Assembly: GCA_937915835.1 (NCBI GenBank)
Contig: CALGHA010000152.1
Span: 1 to 63,663, forward strand
From: an uncultured Fretibacterium sp.
Lineage (GTDB): Bacteria; Synergistota; Synergistia; Synergistales; Aminobacteriaceae
DNA: 63,663 bases
Direction of reading: 5' to 3'
Shown here piece after piece: positions 1 to 7,731 of the stretch. Every line of letters begins with the position of its first letter. The first letter of the stretch is position 1. The translations under genes were made by a program, and so were the position numbers. Below the pieces are notes generated by a model. The model searched no databases and was not told where the DNA came from. It saw nothing but the letters and a program-made list of their open reading frames with translations.

Positions 1-46
1 TCTCTTTTACTCGCGCAGGAGAGGGCTTATTTCATGGATAATGCCT

Positions 47-52
47 TATAAT
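47..52 (+). promoter_or_regulatory. Possible -10 box upstream of the first gene
   Basis: A perfect TATAAT lies 22 bases before the chosen ATG at 75. No good -35 hexamer is visible at the right distance, so the promoter call is weak. The remaining bases 1-46 show no gene. Confidence 0.35.
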
Positions 53-74
53 ATTTAATGAGGTGATGAAATTC

Positions 75-1115
75 ATGAAACGTAAATTTATTCTTTTCGT
101 TCTTACTCTGGTAATTATCTTCTCAGCTCTTCAGGCTTCAGCTTTCGAGGCAAAAACAAAATGGAGCTTCAAAACCGCAGGACTTCCAACAGGCGGCTTA
201 AAAATTCATCAAAATATGCTCTTATTCGGAGACTGGACAGGCCAATTTTATGCGCTCGATAAATCATCAGGCTCACTCTTATGGTCTAACAAAGAAGGAA
301 ATGGCAACGCTGTAGCAGGAAATCCCCAAATATTCGAAGATAACGTAATTTTTGCTCATGTTGACGGCGAAGTTACATGCTTGAAAATTTCCGACGGCTC
401 ATTAGTATGGCGTTATCGTCAGTCTCAGGATGATTTAGGCTTCAATGACGGCATAGCGATTGGCGAAGGTTTAGTTTTTGCGGCAAAAAAAGAGGGAGAA
501 TTAATCGCGCTTGATATTAAAGACGGTCATCTTATCTGGTCGTTCAAGACTTCACAGAATTTACAATCAGCTCCGGCTTATGGTGAAGGCTTTGTTTTTC
601 TCGGTGAGGACAACGGAATTTTTGACATTATCGAGGCTAAAACAGGTAAACGAGTAAACGGCGGCGGTGCAGGAGGCTCAATCAATACTCCTGTTGTTGA
701 AGGCGGAAATCTTTACGTCTCGGCTTGGGATAATTCGGTTCAGGCTGTCCAGATTAAGGACGTAATTCCCCTGTGGAACACGAAAGTCAAAGAGCCTGTT
801 ACGACTTCTCCTGTTACAGCTGACGGATTTATTGCGGCTGGGACCGCTCGAGGCTCAGTTGTTGTGCTCAATCAGAAAGACGGCAATTTTTTATGGGATA
901 AACATATCGGAAGTGGTTCGGTTATTGCCAAGCCGTTAATCGCTGAAGGTCTCGTTTTTGCCGGAACAGATCACGGAAATCTTGAGATTATCGAAGCTGA
1001 TACGGGCAAAGCGAAATTCACGGTTGAGACACAATACGGAGTTTATTCATCGCCGGCTTATTCTGAGGGAGTATTTTACTTCTTTGGAGATAATAAAGTT
1101 CAGGCCTTGCAATAA
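75..1115 (+). CDS. Exported PQQ-like beta-propeller repeat protein (BamB-like fold)
   Basis: A 346-residue protein with a classical signal peptide (residues 1-23, ending Ala-Ser-Ala), so it acts outside the inner membrane. The mature part is a series of about 40-residue blades of the type 'G.vv...dG.l.alD..tG...W', recognisable in LDKSSGSLLW, LKISDGSLVWRY, LDIKDGHLIWSF and LNQKDGNFLWDK. Proteins of this family are scaffolds (BamB) or PQQ dehydrogenases. No dehydrogenase catalytic region is visible, so a structural or ligand-binding role is more likely. The start at 75 is chosen because AGGTG at 61-65 is well spaced from it; GTG 63 and ATG 66 are also in frame but overlap that site. It is followed 15 bases later by the M13 peptidase gene, suggesting one transcript. 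Confidence 0.8.
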   Translation: MKRKFILFVLTLVIIFSALQASAFEAKTKWSFKTAGLPTGGLKIHQNMLLFGDWTGQFYALDKSSGSLLWSNKEGNGNAVAGNPQIFEDNVIFAHVDGEVTCLKISDGSLVWRYRQSQDDLGFNDGIAIGEGLVFAAKKEGELIALDIKDGHLIWSFKTSQNLQSAPAYGEGFVFLGEDNGIFDIIEAKTGKRVNGGGAGGSINTPVVEGGNLYVSAWDNSVQAVQIKDVIPLWNTKVKEPVTTSPVTADGFIAAGTARGSVVVLNQKDGNFLWDKHIGSGSVIAKPLIAEGLVFAGTDHGNLEIIEADTGKAKFTVETQYGVYSSPAYSEGVFYFFGDNKVQALQ

Positions 1116-1130
1116 AAGGAGAGTTTAAGC

Positions 1131-3125
1131 ATGTCAAAAATTTTTCTTGCATTAACTTTTCTGCTCTCATTATTCACCCTGAATGCTTATGCTTACAATT
1201 GGCCGAACTCGAATTTATACGGAGGAATGGGAAAATATAATCCTGCTTTGAACGAGGACTTTTACGCGAATATTAATCATGAATGGCTGATTAACGCGAA
1301 ATTAAAGCCCGGACATTCAGGGACAAGCGCATTTGATGAGCTTCAAGATATGGTTGACGAGAATTTGAGAGCCATAATGACCGACGAGACTTTGAGAACT
1401 CATGACGGCGAATTAATCAGAAAGTTATATTCTCTCTGGTTGAACTGGGACGAACGAAACGCTTCGGGGCTTGCTGACTTGAACGAACAGGCAAAATTAA
1501 TCACAGGCATAAACACTCTGGAAGAACTCAGCGAATATTTCATGAGTAAACCAAGTTTTTATCATGACGCTTTAATCGCTGATTACGGGCTTGGTTACGA
1601 CAATGAGGACTCCGAACGTTATAATCTCGAGCTTGCCGCAACCCCTTTATCACTTGGAGACAGCGCAGAATATAAGACTTTAACGCCCAACGGTGAACGC
1701 ACAAAGAAAATGCATGACGGGATTGTGAGTTACATGCTTCGAAGATTGGGTTATGACGCTGATTTTGCCGCGAAAATCTTAGAGGGAGAATATAACTTTG
1801 AGGCTAAAATTGCTGAACACATGATGACAGTTGAGGAGTTGAACGCTCCTGAAGCTATCGAGAAAATGTATAATCCCCTGAGCATTGAGGAGTTACGCGA
1901 AAAGTCGCCGAATTTCCCGTTTGCAGAAGTTCTTGAAGCTCACGAGATTAACTCTGACTTGATTAACTTGCAGGAACCCGACTGGCTCAAGGCAATTAAT
2001 GAGCTTTATGTGAGTGACAATCTTGATGACATGAAGGCTTATTTACTCGCAAAATTGGCCGCAAGCTATATCACTGTTACTGACGAGCCGGCTTATCGGG
2101 AATATCAAAGATTATCGCGTGAACGTAACGGAATAACTGAGAGCAAACCGGATTATGAGAGTGCTGTAGATTTCGTTCATGAAACTTTACCCGTGCCAGT
2201 CTCGAAAATTTACGTCGAGCGTTATATCCCTGAGAGTGCTAAAAACGAAGTCAGGGGAATTATTGAGCGCACTGTGAAATTTTACCGCTCAATGCTGGAA
2301 AATGAAGAATGGCTTTCACTTGAGACCCGCAAAAAAGCAATTGAGAAACTCGACGCTATGAGGCTTAACGTTGCTTATCCTGATAAATGGGTAGATTTTT
2401 CAGAGCTTGAGATTTCCGACAACATAACTTTTTATGACGCTTTACAGGCAATAAAAAAGTTCAAGCTGCAGAAATATTTTTACGAACGTTTAAACACGCA
2501 AGTTGACCATGATTTATGGGGCAATGACGTTGTCGTCGTGAACTCGTATTACAGCCCATCTGAGAACGCAATCAAGATTATCGCGGGGATTTTGAGCGGA
2601 GATTTTTACTCGCCTGAAATGTCCTACGAAGAGAAACTCGGCGGCATCGGAATGGTCATAGGTCATGAGATTTCACACGCTTTCGACACAATCGGTGCTC
2701 AGTTCGACAAGACCGGGAATATGTCGTCATGGTGGACTGAAGATGACTACAAAAAGTTTCAGGCTAGAGCCGACAAGCTAATAAAATATTTTGACGCTTT
2801 CAACATTAACGGGGAAAAATACAACGGAAAACTTGTTCAGACGGAATCAATTGCAGACATGGCCGGAATTAAAGCGATGCTGGGTATTGCGGCAGGAATT
2901 GAGGGATTTAATTACGATAAATTTTTCAGGAATTACGCGCGCATTTGGAAGTACACGCAGACTAAAGAACGTTTAGACTGGACGCTCAGAAATGACGTTC
3001 ACGCTCTGCCGTTTTTGCGGGTTAATGCGATTGTCCAGCAGTATCAAGAATTTCTTGACACGTATAAAATTGGCAATAAGGATAAAATGTATTTAGCTCC
3101 TGACGAAAGAGTTGCTGTTTGGTGA
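1131..3125 (+). CDS. Exported M13 family zinc metallopeptidase (PepO/neprilysin type)
   Basis: A 664-residue peptidase with a signal peptide (residues 1-21). The zinc site is GHEISH at about 511-516, and the third ligand is Glu572 in ESIADMAG, the equivalent of the family's ENxAD motif. The substrate-binding NAYY motif appears as NSYYSPSENAI, and the C-terminal 'LRVN' element is present in FLRVNAIVQQ. M13 enzymes cleave short peptides up to roughly 40 residues. With an export signal this one probably supplies peptides and amino acids to a peptide-fermenting cell. Its length matches bacterial PepO (about 630-700). The SD AAGGAGAG precedes the ATG. It probably shares a transcript with the preceding propeller gene and ends at a hairpin terminator at 3136-3171. 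Confidence 0.92.
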   Translation: MSKIFLALTFLLSLFTLNAYAYNWPNSNLYGGMGKYNPALNEDFYANINHEWLINAKLKPGHSGTSAFDELQDMVDENLRAIMTDETLRTHDGELIRKLYSLWLNWDERNASGLADLNEQAKLITGINTLEELSEYFMSKPSFYHDALIADYGLGYDNEDSERYNLELAATPLSLGDSAEYKTLTPNGERTKKMHDGIVSYMLRRLGYDADFAAKILEGEYNFEAKIAEHMMTVEELNAPEAIEKMYNPLSIEELREKSPNFPFAEVLEAHEINSDLINLQEPDWLKAINELYVSDNLDDMKAYLLAKLAASYITVTDEPAYREYQRLSRERNGITESKPDYESAVDFVHETLPVPVSKIYVERYIPESAKNEVRGIIERTVKFYRSMLENEEWLSLETRKKAIEKLDAMRLNVAYPDKWVDFSELEISDNITFYDALQAIKKFKLQKYFYERLNTQVDHDLWGNDVVVVNSYYSPSENAIKIIAGILSGDFYSPEMSYEEKLGGIGMVIGHEISHAFDTIGAQFDKTGNMSSWWTEDDYKKFQARADKLIKYFDAFNINGEKYNGKLVQTESIADMAGIKAMLGIAAGIEGFNYDKFFRNYARIWKYTQTKERLDWTLRNDVHALPFLRVNAIVQQYQEFLDTYKIGNKDKMYLAPDERVAVW

Positions 3126-3135
3126 AGAAATAATC

Positions 3136-3171
3136 AAGGCCCTTCGTGTGAAAGCGAGGGGCTTTTTTGTG
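3136..3171 (+). terminator. Rho-independent terminator after the M13 peptidase gene
   Basis: GCCCTTCG pairs, with one G-T, to CGAGGGGC around a short loop and is followed by TTTTTT. Confidence 0.75.
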
Positions 3172-3198
3172 TGTAATCTACATGATATATATTAATGC

Positions 3199-3204
3199 TA
3201 TAAT
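3199..3204 (+). promoter_or_regulatory. Probable -10 box of the formyltransferase gene
   Basis: TATAAT lies just downstream of the preceding terminator and 30 bases before the ATG at 3234. A strong SD (AGGAG, 3221-3225) follows. No clear -35 hexamer is visible. Confidence 0.5.
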
Positions 3205-3233
3205 GACAAAAATTAAGATAAGGAGTTCAAGTT

Positions 3234-4017
3234 ATGCCATCAGGAAAAATTAATATTGACACTGTAAAAAAAGTGCTTTTCTGTTGCTCGAATAATGCAA
3301 TAGCTCTCCAAGCAATGAAGAATATAATTGCCATGAATAATAATTTGATGGGGGGGGGTGAAAATAACTTTTTGTTTGTTCAGCGGTGAACTTGAAGATG
3401 TTGCAGCGGGACTTGAAAAATTATGTAGTGAGAATGAAATCAAATTAGTTGCAAATCCGGACGACATTACTGCTGAAAAATTTGATCTCTTGATAAGTTT
3501 CTCATATCAGAAAAAACTTTTTGCTAATACTATAAATAAGGCAGCACTTGCTGTAAATTTTCATCCTGCTCCGCTTCCTGACTATAAAGGGAGAGCTCCG
3601 GCAATTTGGGCATTGATTAATGGCGAAAAAGAATTCGGTGCAACATGTCATTTTATTGACGCAGGAATAGATACGGGGAAAATTATCGAGTGTCGAAAAT
3701 TCCCAATAGGCACAATCAAAACAGGACGTGAACTCTCAGAAAAAGCATGGTATGTCTGCTTAGAGGAGCTTAACGTGTTTATGAATAGATATCTTAAAGG
3801 GGATGTTATTACAGGAGTTCAGCAAGAACATACTGGAGAATATTACAGCATGGCTAAACTTCAGGCAGCGAAGAAAATAGAACTCACCGAAAATATCGAG
3901 GACATAAACAGAAAAATCAACGCACTATGGTACCCGCCTTTTGAAGGTGCTTACATAGAACTTAACGGTGAGCGTCTATATTTAATCAATAAGGACATAC
4001 TTGAAGGCTTATCTTAA
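3234..4017 (+). CDS. Phase-variable sugar/methionyl-type formyltransferase, poly-G tract, currently out of frame
   Basis: The reading frame opens at ATG 3234 after AGGAG, runs through a G9 tract (3350-3358), and in the present sequence stops about 30 bases later. The downstream frame continues to 4017 with the formyltransferase hallmarks: the catalytic Asn and His in NFHPAPLP, the Asp in GIDTGKII, and RAPAIWAL. The upstream piece supplies the first Rossmann strand and helix (KVLFCCSN..., ALQAMKNI). Losing one G (8) or gaining two joins the parts into a 260-residue protein. Enzymes of this fold transfer formyl from N10-formyltetrahydrofolate to amino sugars or to Met-tRNA. The short length and phase variability favour a cell-surface amino-sugar N-formyltransferase. 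If OFF, a weak restart at GTG 3358 could still make the C-terminal part. Confidence 0.8.
3350..3358 (+). repeat. G9 homopolymer tract inside the formyltransferase gene
   Basis: Nine consecutive G, preceded by AATAATTTGAT and followed by TGAAAATAAC. With 9 G the upstream and downstream coding frames do not match; with 8 or 11 they do. Tracts of this length slip readily during replication. Confidence 0.95.
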
Positions 4018-4059
4018 TAAAAAGACTAAGAGTATATTAAGTGAGGAGAAAAGTTTATT

Positions 4060-4662
4060 ATGAACAAAATTATCACTATAGGCCGTGAGTTCGGAAGCGG
4101 AGGCCGTGAACTCGGAAGAAATTTAGCGGAAATTTTAGGCTATGCTTATTATGACCGTGAGATTATCGCCGAGATCGCAAAGAGAACGTCATTATCCGAG
4201 AATTACATTCAGCACATCGCCGAACAAAAGCCAGTAATTCCCTTCCCAATTCACACGGGCAGAACTTTTTGGGCCGTTATTCCCGATTATGGCCAGTCAA
4301 TACAGCAGGAACAGCATAATATTATTCGTGAGCTTGCGCAGAAGTCTAATTGCGTAATCGTTGGCAGGGGAGCGGATTATATTTTGCGGGACGAGAAGCC
4401 TTTTAGAATTTTCGTGTATTCCGATATGGCCTCGAAAATTTCACGCTGTAAAGCCAACAACAGCCAGGATTACGCGAAAGGTGCTGAGATGTCCGAGAAG
4501 GAATTAACGAAGCGTATCGAGCAAATCAACAAGGGACGCGCGGATTATTACGAGTTCTACACCGGGCAGAAATGGGGCGATAAAGTCAACTATGACATTT
4601 GCATAAACACGGCCAATTTTGACCTGAAGGAAATTGCTGAAGTTCTCGCTAAAATTTGTTAA
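4060..4662 (+). CDS. Cytidylate kinase-like family protein
   Basis: A 200-residue P-loop protein of the 'cytidylate kinase-like' (AAA_26) family. The N-terminus has ITIGREFGSGGRELG, the family's version of the nucleotide-binding loop, followed by the typical ALGYAYYDREII-like segment. IVGRGADYIL in mid protein and the Arg-rich lid region (SRCKA, KRIEQINKGRADYYEFYT) are also typical. The family resembles CMP kinase in sequence, but the natural substrate of most members is unproven. A true cmk lies at 51830, so this one probably phosphorylates something else. The start follows a good SD (GTGAGGAG). It stands alone and is followed by a bidirectional terminator. Confidence 0.85.
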   Translation: MNKIITIGREFGSGGRELGRNLAEILGYAYYDREIIAEIAKRTSLSENYIQHIAEQKPVIPFPIHTGRTFWAVIPDYGQSIQQEQHNIIRELAQKSNCVIVGRGADYILRDEKPFRIFVYSDMASKISRCKANNSQDYAKGAEMSEKELTKRIEQINKGRADYYEFYTGQKWGDKVNYDICINTANFDLKEIAEVLAKIC

Positions 4663-4673
4663 TGCGCAAAAAA

Positions 4674-4713
4674 ACAGGATGCCCGAAACTTTTTATTGTC
4701 CAAGCATCCTGTA
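4674..4713. terminator. Bidirectional hairpin terminator between convergent genes
   Basis: ACAGGATGC pairs perfectly with GCATCCTGT, with A-runs and T-rich sequence on either side. It serves the kinase-like gene on the plus strand and the 80-residue ORF on the minus strand. Confidence 0.75.
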
Positions 4714-4719
4714 ATAAAA

Positions 4720-4962
4720 TTATGCCTCGTATTTCAGAACGTAGCGAGTGTAAATCGGAATTTTCGCTATAGTCTTATCAAGTCTCGGATTTCTGTTCCA
4801 GAGCCTGAAGTTCCGTATCTCGCTCTCTGATCTTCCTCCCGCAAAGAAATCATATACTCCCTTGCTGTATTTCTGTGCAAAGAGGAAAAATTTTCTGTTT
4901 CCCAAATGAAGATAAAATCTGATTATGTCGTCGCCCTTGTCAATGGTGATTTTAGTCCGCAA
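4720..4962 (-). CDS. Small hypothetical protein, 80 residues
   Basis: I do not recognise a family. The start is a TTG at 4962 preceded at good distance by a strong SD, AGGAGGT, which is the main reason to believe it is real. The protein is basic and aromatic-rich (RFYLHLGNRKFFLFAQ, KIPIYTRYVLKYEA), with no signal peptide or membrane helix. It lies alone on the minus strand between the cytidylate-kinase-like gene and the CCA-like gene and ends at the shared terminator. A small soluble or nucleic-acid-binding protein is possible, but that is a guess. Confidence 0.6.
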   Translation of the reverse strand: MRTKITIDKGDDIIRFYLHLGNRKFFLFAQKYSKGVYDFFAGGRSESEIRNFRLWNRNPRLDKTIAKIPIYTRYVLKYEA

Positions 4963-5099
4963 AATCTTTACCTCCTGTTTTTTGGGGATAAAGCGAATTA
5001 TATTACTCAGTCTATAATACTGTCAATTTGAAGATAAATAATGTTACGTGTTAAAATCTTTAGCAATTACCCATAAATTAAAAGAGGAGGAGAAGAATA

Positions 5100-6386
5100 T
5101 TGCGGAATTATCTTGATGTTCTCCAGAAAATAGAGGAAACAGGGGTAAAAGCCTGGTTAGTCGGCGATACCGTGAGATTTCTTGAGATGGGAATACAGCC
5201 GGAAATTATCACGCTGGCAATCGACGCTCAAGATATGTATCACGTCGCAAGAACTCTCGGAACTGGAACGGTTGACGCTCGCGGACCTTATCCGGCATTA
5301 AGAGGTGAATTGCTCGGCGTTCCGTTCAGGGCGTTTGGGCTTCGAGGAGTTACGATTGAGGACGATTTAGCTTATCGAGACTTGAGCATTGAGGCAATCG
5401 CAATTCGTTCTGACGGTGGATTTGTTGACCCGTTCAATGGCAGGCTTGATATTCGCAACAAAGTTATACGCTTAACAGGCGACAACGTAGAATTAATTGA
5501 CGCTGACCCGTTAAGAATTTTACGAATGCTGAGATTTGCGGCAGAACTTGAGATGGATATTTTCTGGAAGACTGAGACCGACGTACGGAAATTCCTTGAG
5601 GTTCATGCTGACAGGATGAGTGAAATTCCATCAGAACGCTGGGGCCGTGAGATTATGAAGGGAATTAGCCGGAGGCCTCATAGGTTTATTGAGATTTGCG
5701 ATGATTATGACTTGCTGCCGTATTTCATGAGTGAGCTTGACAATTTACGCTCAATTTCTGACGGCAATGGGAAAACTCTTTATGAGCACACTTTGAATGT
5801 CCTTGAAGTTATCGAGTCCAGATTAGACACAAACAGGCTTATGCAGAATGACGCGTTCGTATTGGCCGGATTGTTCAGGTATATAGGCACTCAGAAACTC
5901 GACGGGAGCGACAGAACGAAAGTAACAGACAGGAAGATACGCGAGATTATGACGCGCTGGAATATTCCATCAGGGACGATTGATGAAGTTATCTCGATAA
6001 TTGACGGCTTCAAGAAATATTATTCGCCGATTACTGAGGAAAAATTCTGCGCTGATGTCCTGGAATTTTCGCCCGAAGCTGTGGAAATTTCGTTAGAGTT
6101 CGCAAATTGTGTAGCTGAATCAGAAGGCTTCTTTGATGAATACTCTGACATTCTCGAAAATAACAAATGGAATTTAGCGCAAGTCCTGAGGAGATTTAAC
6201 AACGTCTCACTCCAAACCGAAGGAGCATCACGTTACTTAACTGGCCGAGAAGTCATGAGCTTGTTGAACATGAGACCGGGCCGTCGAGTTGGTGAATTGC
6301 TTGACGGGCTTGATATGGCTGTGGGAACTGGGAAAGTCAACAGCCGCGCAAAAGCTGAGGAATGGCTTAAAGCTCAGAATGCATGA
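5100..6386 (+). CDS. CCA tRNA nucleotidyltransferase / poly(A) polymerase-like protein with degraded catalytic motifs
   Basis: A 428-residue protein with the class II nucleotidyltransferase architecture: head, RRD-type nucleotide-binding region (YRDLSIEAIAI, DPFNG..DI, DPLRILRMLRFAAEL) and a C-terminal region resembling an HD domain (YEHTLNVLEVIESR). However, the catalytic head reads VGDTVRF...EIITLAIDA where the family has GGAVRD...D-x-D, so both metal-binding Asp appear lost. The HD position reads FRYIGT instead of HDxGK. It therefore looks like a pseudoenzyme, perhaps an RNA-binding protein. The start is a TTG after GAGGAGGAG. Its stop overlaps the mnmE start by four bases (ATGA), implying translational coupling with a tRNA-modification gene. 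Confidence is high for the fold and moderate for loss of activity. Confidence 0.8.
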   Translation: MRNYLDVLQKIEETGVKAWLVGDTVRFLEMGIQPEIITLAIDAQDMYHVARTLGTGTVDARGPYPALRGELLGVPFRAFGLRGVTIEDDLAYRDLSIEAIAIRSDGGFVDPFNGRLDIRNKVIRLTGDNVELIDADPLRILRMLRFAAELEMDIFWKTETDVRKFLEVHADRMSEIPSERWGREIMKGISRRPHRFIEICDDYDLLPYFMSELDNLRSISDGNGKTLYEHTLNVLEVIESRLDTNRLMQNDAFVLAGLFRYIGTQKLDGSDRTKVTDRKIREIMTRWNIPSGTIDEVISIIDGFKKYYSPITEEKFCADVLEFSPEAVEISLEFANCVAESEGFFDEYSDILENNKWNLAQVLRRFNNVSLQTEGASRYLTGREVMSLLNMRPGRRVGELLDGLDMAVGTGKVNSRAKAEEWLKAQNA

Positions 6387-7708
6387 ATGAAACAATAGCA
6401 GCAATCTCTACGGCGTCAGGAGAAGGAGGAATTGCGGTAATTCGTATCTCCGGTCCTGATGCCGTTAATATTTCCCGAAAAGTTTTAACCCGTCAAAGTT
6501 TCGATGAGCCAGCAAAAATGTATTTGACGAGTTTAATCGACGACGAGGGGAAAATTCTTGACAGAGTTTTAGCGGTAAATTTTCGCAAGCCTAAGAGTTA
6601 CACCGGTGAAGATATAATTGAAATTCACACTCACGGAGGAAATTTTATCGCTCGGATTTGTCTTGAGCTTGTGATTAGGAACGGAGCGCGGATTGCTGAG
6701 CCTGGCGAGTTCACACGAAGGGCATTTGTCAACGGGAGAATTGATTTAGCACAGGCCGAAGGTGTTTTGAGCGTGATTAAGTCTCGAAGCATGGAAGCAT
6801 TACACGCCGCCGCACGGACTTTGACGGGGGAACTTTCACGTTTAACACGGAAAATTCACGATGAGATTTTAGCGTTACAGGCCAATTTTGAGATACAACT
6901 TGATTTTCCCGAAGGTGAGACGCTGAATAACTTTGACGCTCAAGCCGACATCAAGAAAATTATATCTGAGCTTGAAGATTTATACTCTCAGTGTTCAGCC
7001 GGAATGATTTTGCGTGAGGGAGTTCGTGCCGTCATAATCGGAAGTCCAAACGTCGGGAAATCCTCACTCTTGAACGCGCTTTTACGTCGAAATCGGGCAA
7101 TCGTTACGGAAATTCCCGGAACTACACGAGACATTATCGAAGAGAGCATAATCATCAACGGAATTACAATAAGGCTTGCTGACACTGCTGGACTTCGTGA
7201 GGCTGATGATAAAATCGAGGCTGAGGGCGTGAGACTAGCGATTGAAGCCATGAATGAGAGTGATATTTGCCTTTACGTCCTCGATAGCTCAAGGGAAATT
7301 ACACAGGACGAGTTAAACTTTATCGGAGAACTTGAGGGCAAGAATGCAATATTAGTCCTGAACAAAGCAGATTTACCGCGAAAAGTTGATGATAAAGCTT
7401 TAAGAATTTCACCGAAAATTTACGTCTCAGCGAAGAACTTTACGGGGCTTGATGAGCTTAAAGGGGAAATTTACAAATTGGCCGCGAAAAATTCAACGTT
7501 TAATTCCGGGCTTAATGTCTCAGAACGTCAGCTTGAGGACTTGCGCGAATGCTTGAACTCCATGCGTGAAGCTGAATTTGCAAATGATGATGATGTTATT
7601 GCGGGATTACTCAACTCTGCAAGACTTTCTTTAATGCGAATGCTGGGAATTGACGCCGGCGATGAGTTACTCGATGAGATGTTCAGCCGGTTTTGCGTGG
7701 GAAAATGA
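6383..7708 (+). CDS. mnmE: tRNA modification GTPase MnmE (TrmE)
   Basis: A 441-residue MnmE of normal length. It has an N-terminal formyl-THF-binding domain beginning IAAISTASGEGGIAVIRISG, then a helical domain interrupted by a G domain: G1 GSPNVGKSS at about 220, the G3 motif DTAG and NKAD. The C-terminus FCVGK carries the essential Cys of the canonical FCIGK motif. With MnmG it makes the 5-carboxymethylaminomethyl modification of uridine 34 in several tRNAs, using K+-dependent GTP hydrolysis. It starts inside the stop codon of the CCA-like gene, so the two are co-translated. mnmG is not in the window. Confidence 0.97.
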   Translation: MNETIAAISTASGEGGIAVIRISGPDAVNISRKVLTRQSFDEPAKMYLTSLIDDEGKILDRVLAVNFRKPKSYTGEDIIEIHTHGGNFIARICLELVIRNGARIAEPGEFTRRAFVNGRIDLAQAEGVLSVIKSRSMEALHAAARTLTGELSRLTRKIHDEILALQANFEIQLDFPEGETLNNFDAQADIKKIISELEDLYSQCSAGMILREGVRAVIIGSPNVGKSSLLNALLRRNRAIVTEIPGTTRDIIEESIIINGITIRLADTAGLREADDKIEAEGVRLAIEAMNESDICLYVLDSSREITQDELNFIGELEGKNAILVLNKADLPRKVDDKALRISPKIYVSAKNFTGLDELKGEIYKLAAKNSTFNSGLNVSERQLEDLRECLNSMREAEFANDDDVIAGLLNSARLSLMRMLGIDAGDELLDEMFSRFCVGK

Positions 7709-7710
7709 TG

Positions 7711-7731
7711 GGGCATTGTTTCAGCCCCTTA
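7711..7731. terminator. Short hairpin between convergent mnmE and flavoprotein genes
   Basis: GGGGC pairs with GCCCC around a nine-base loop. The T-run is poor, so it is a weak terminator candidate. Confidence 0.4.
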
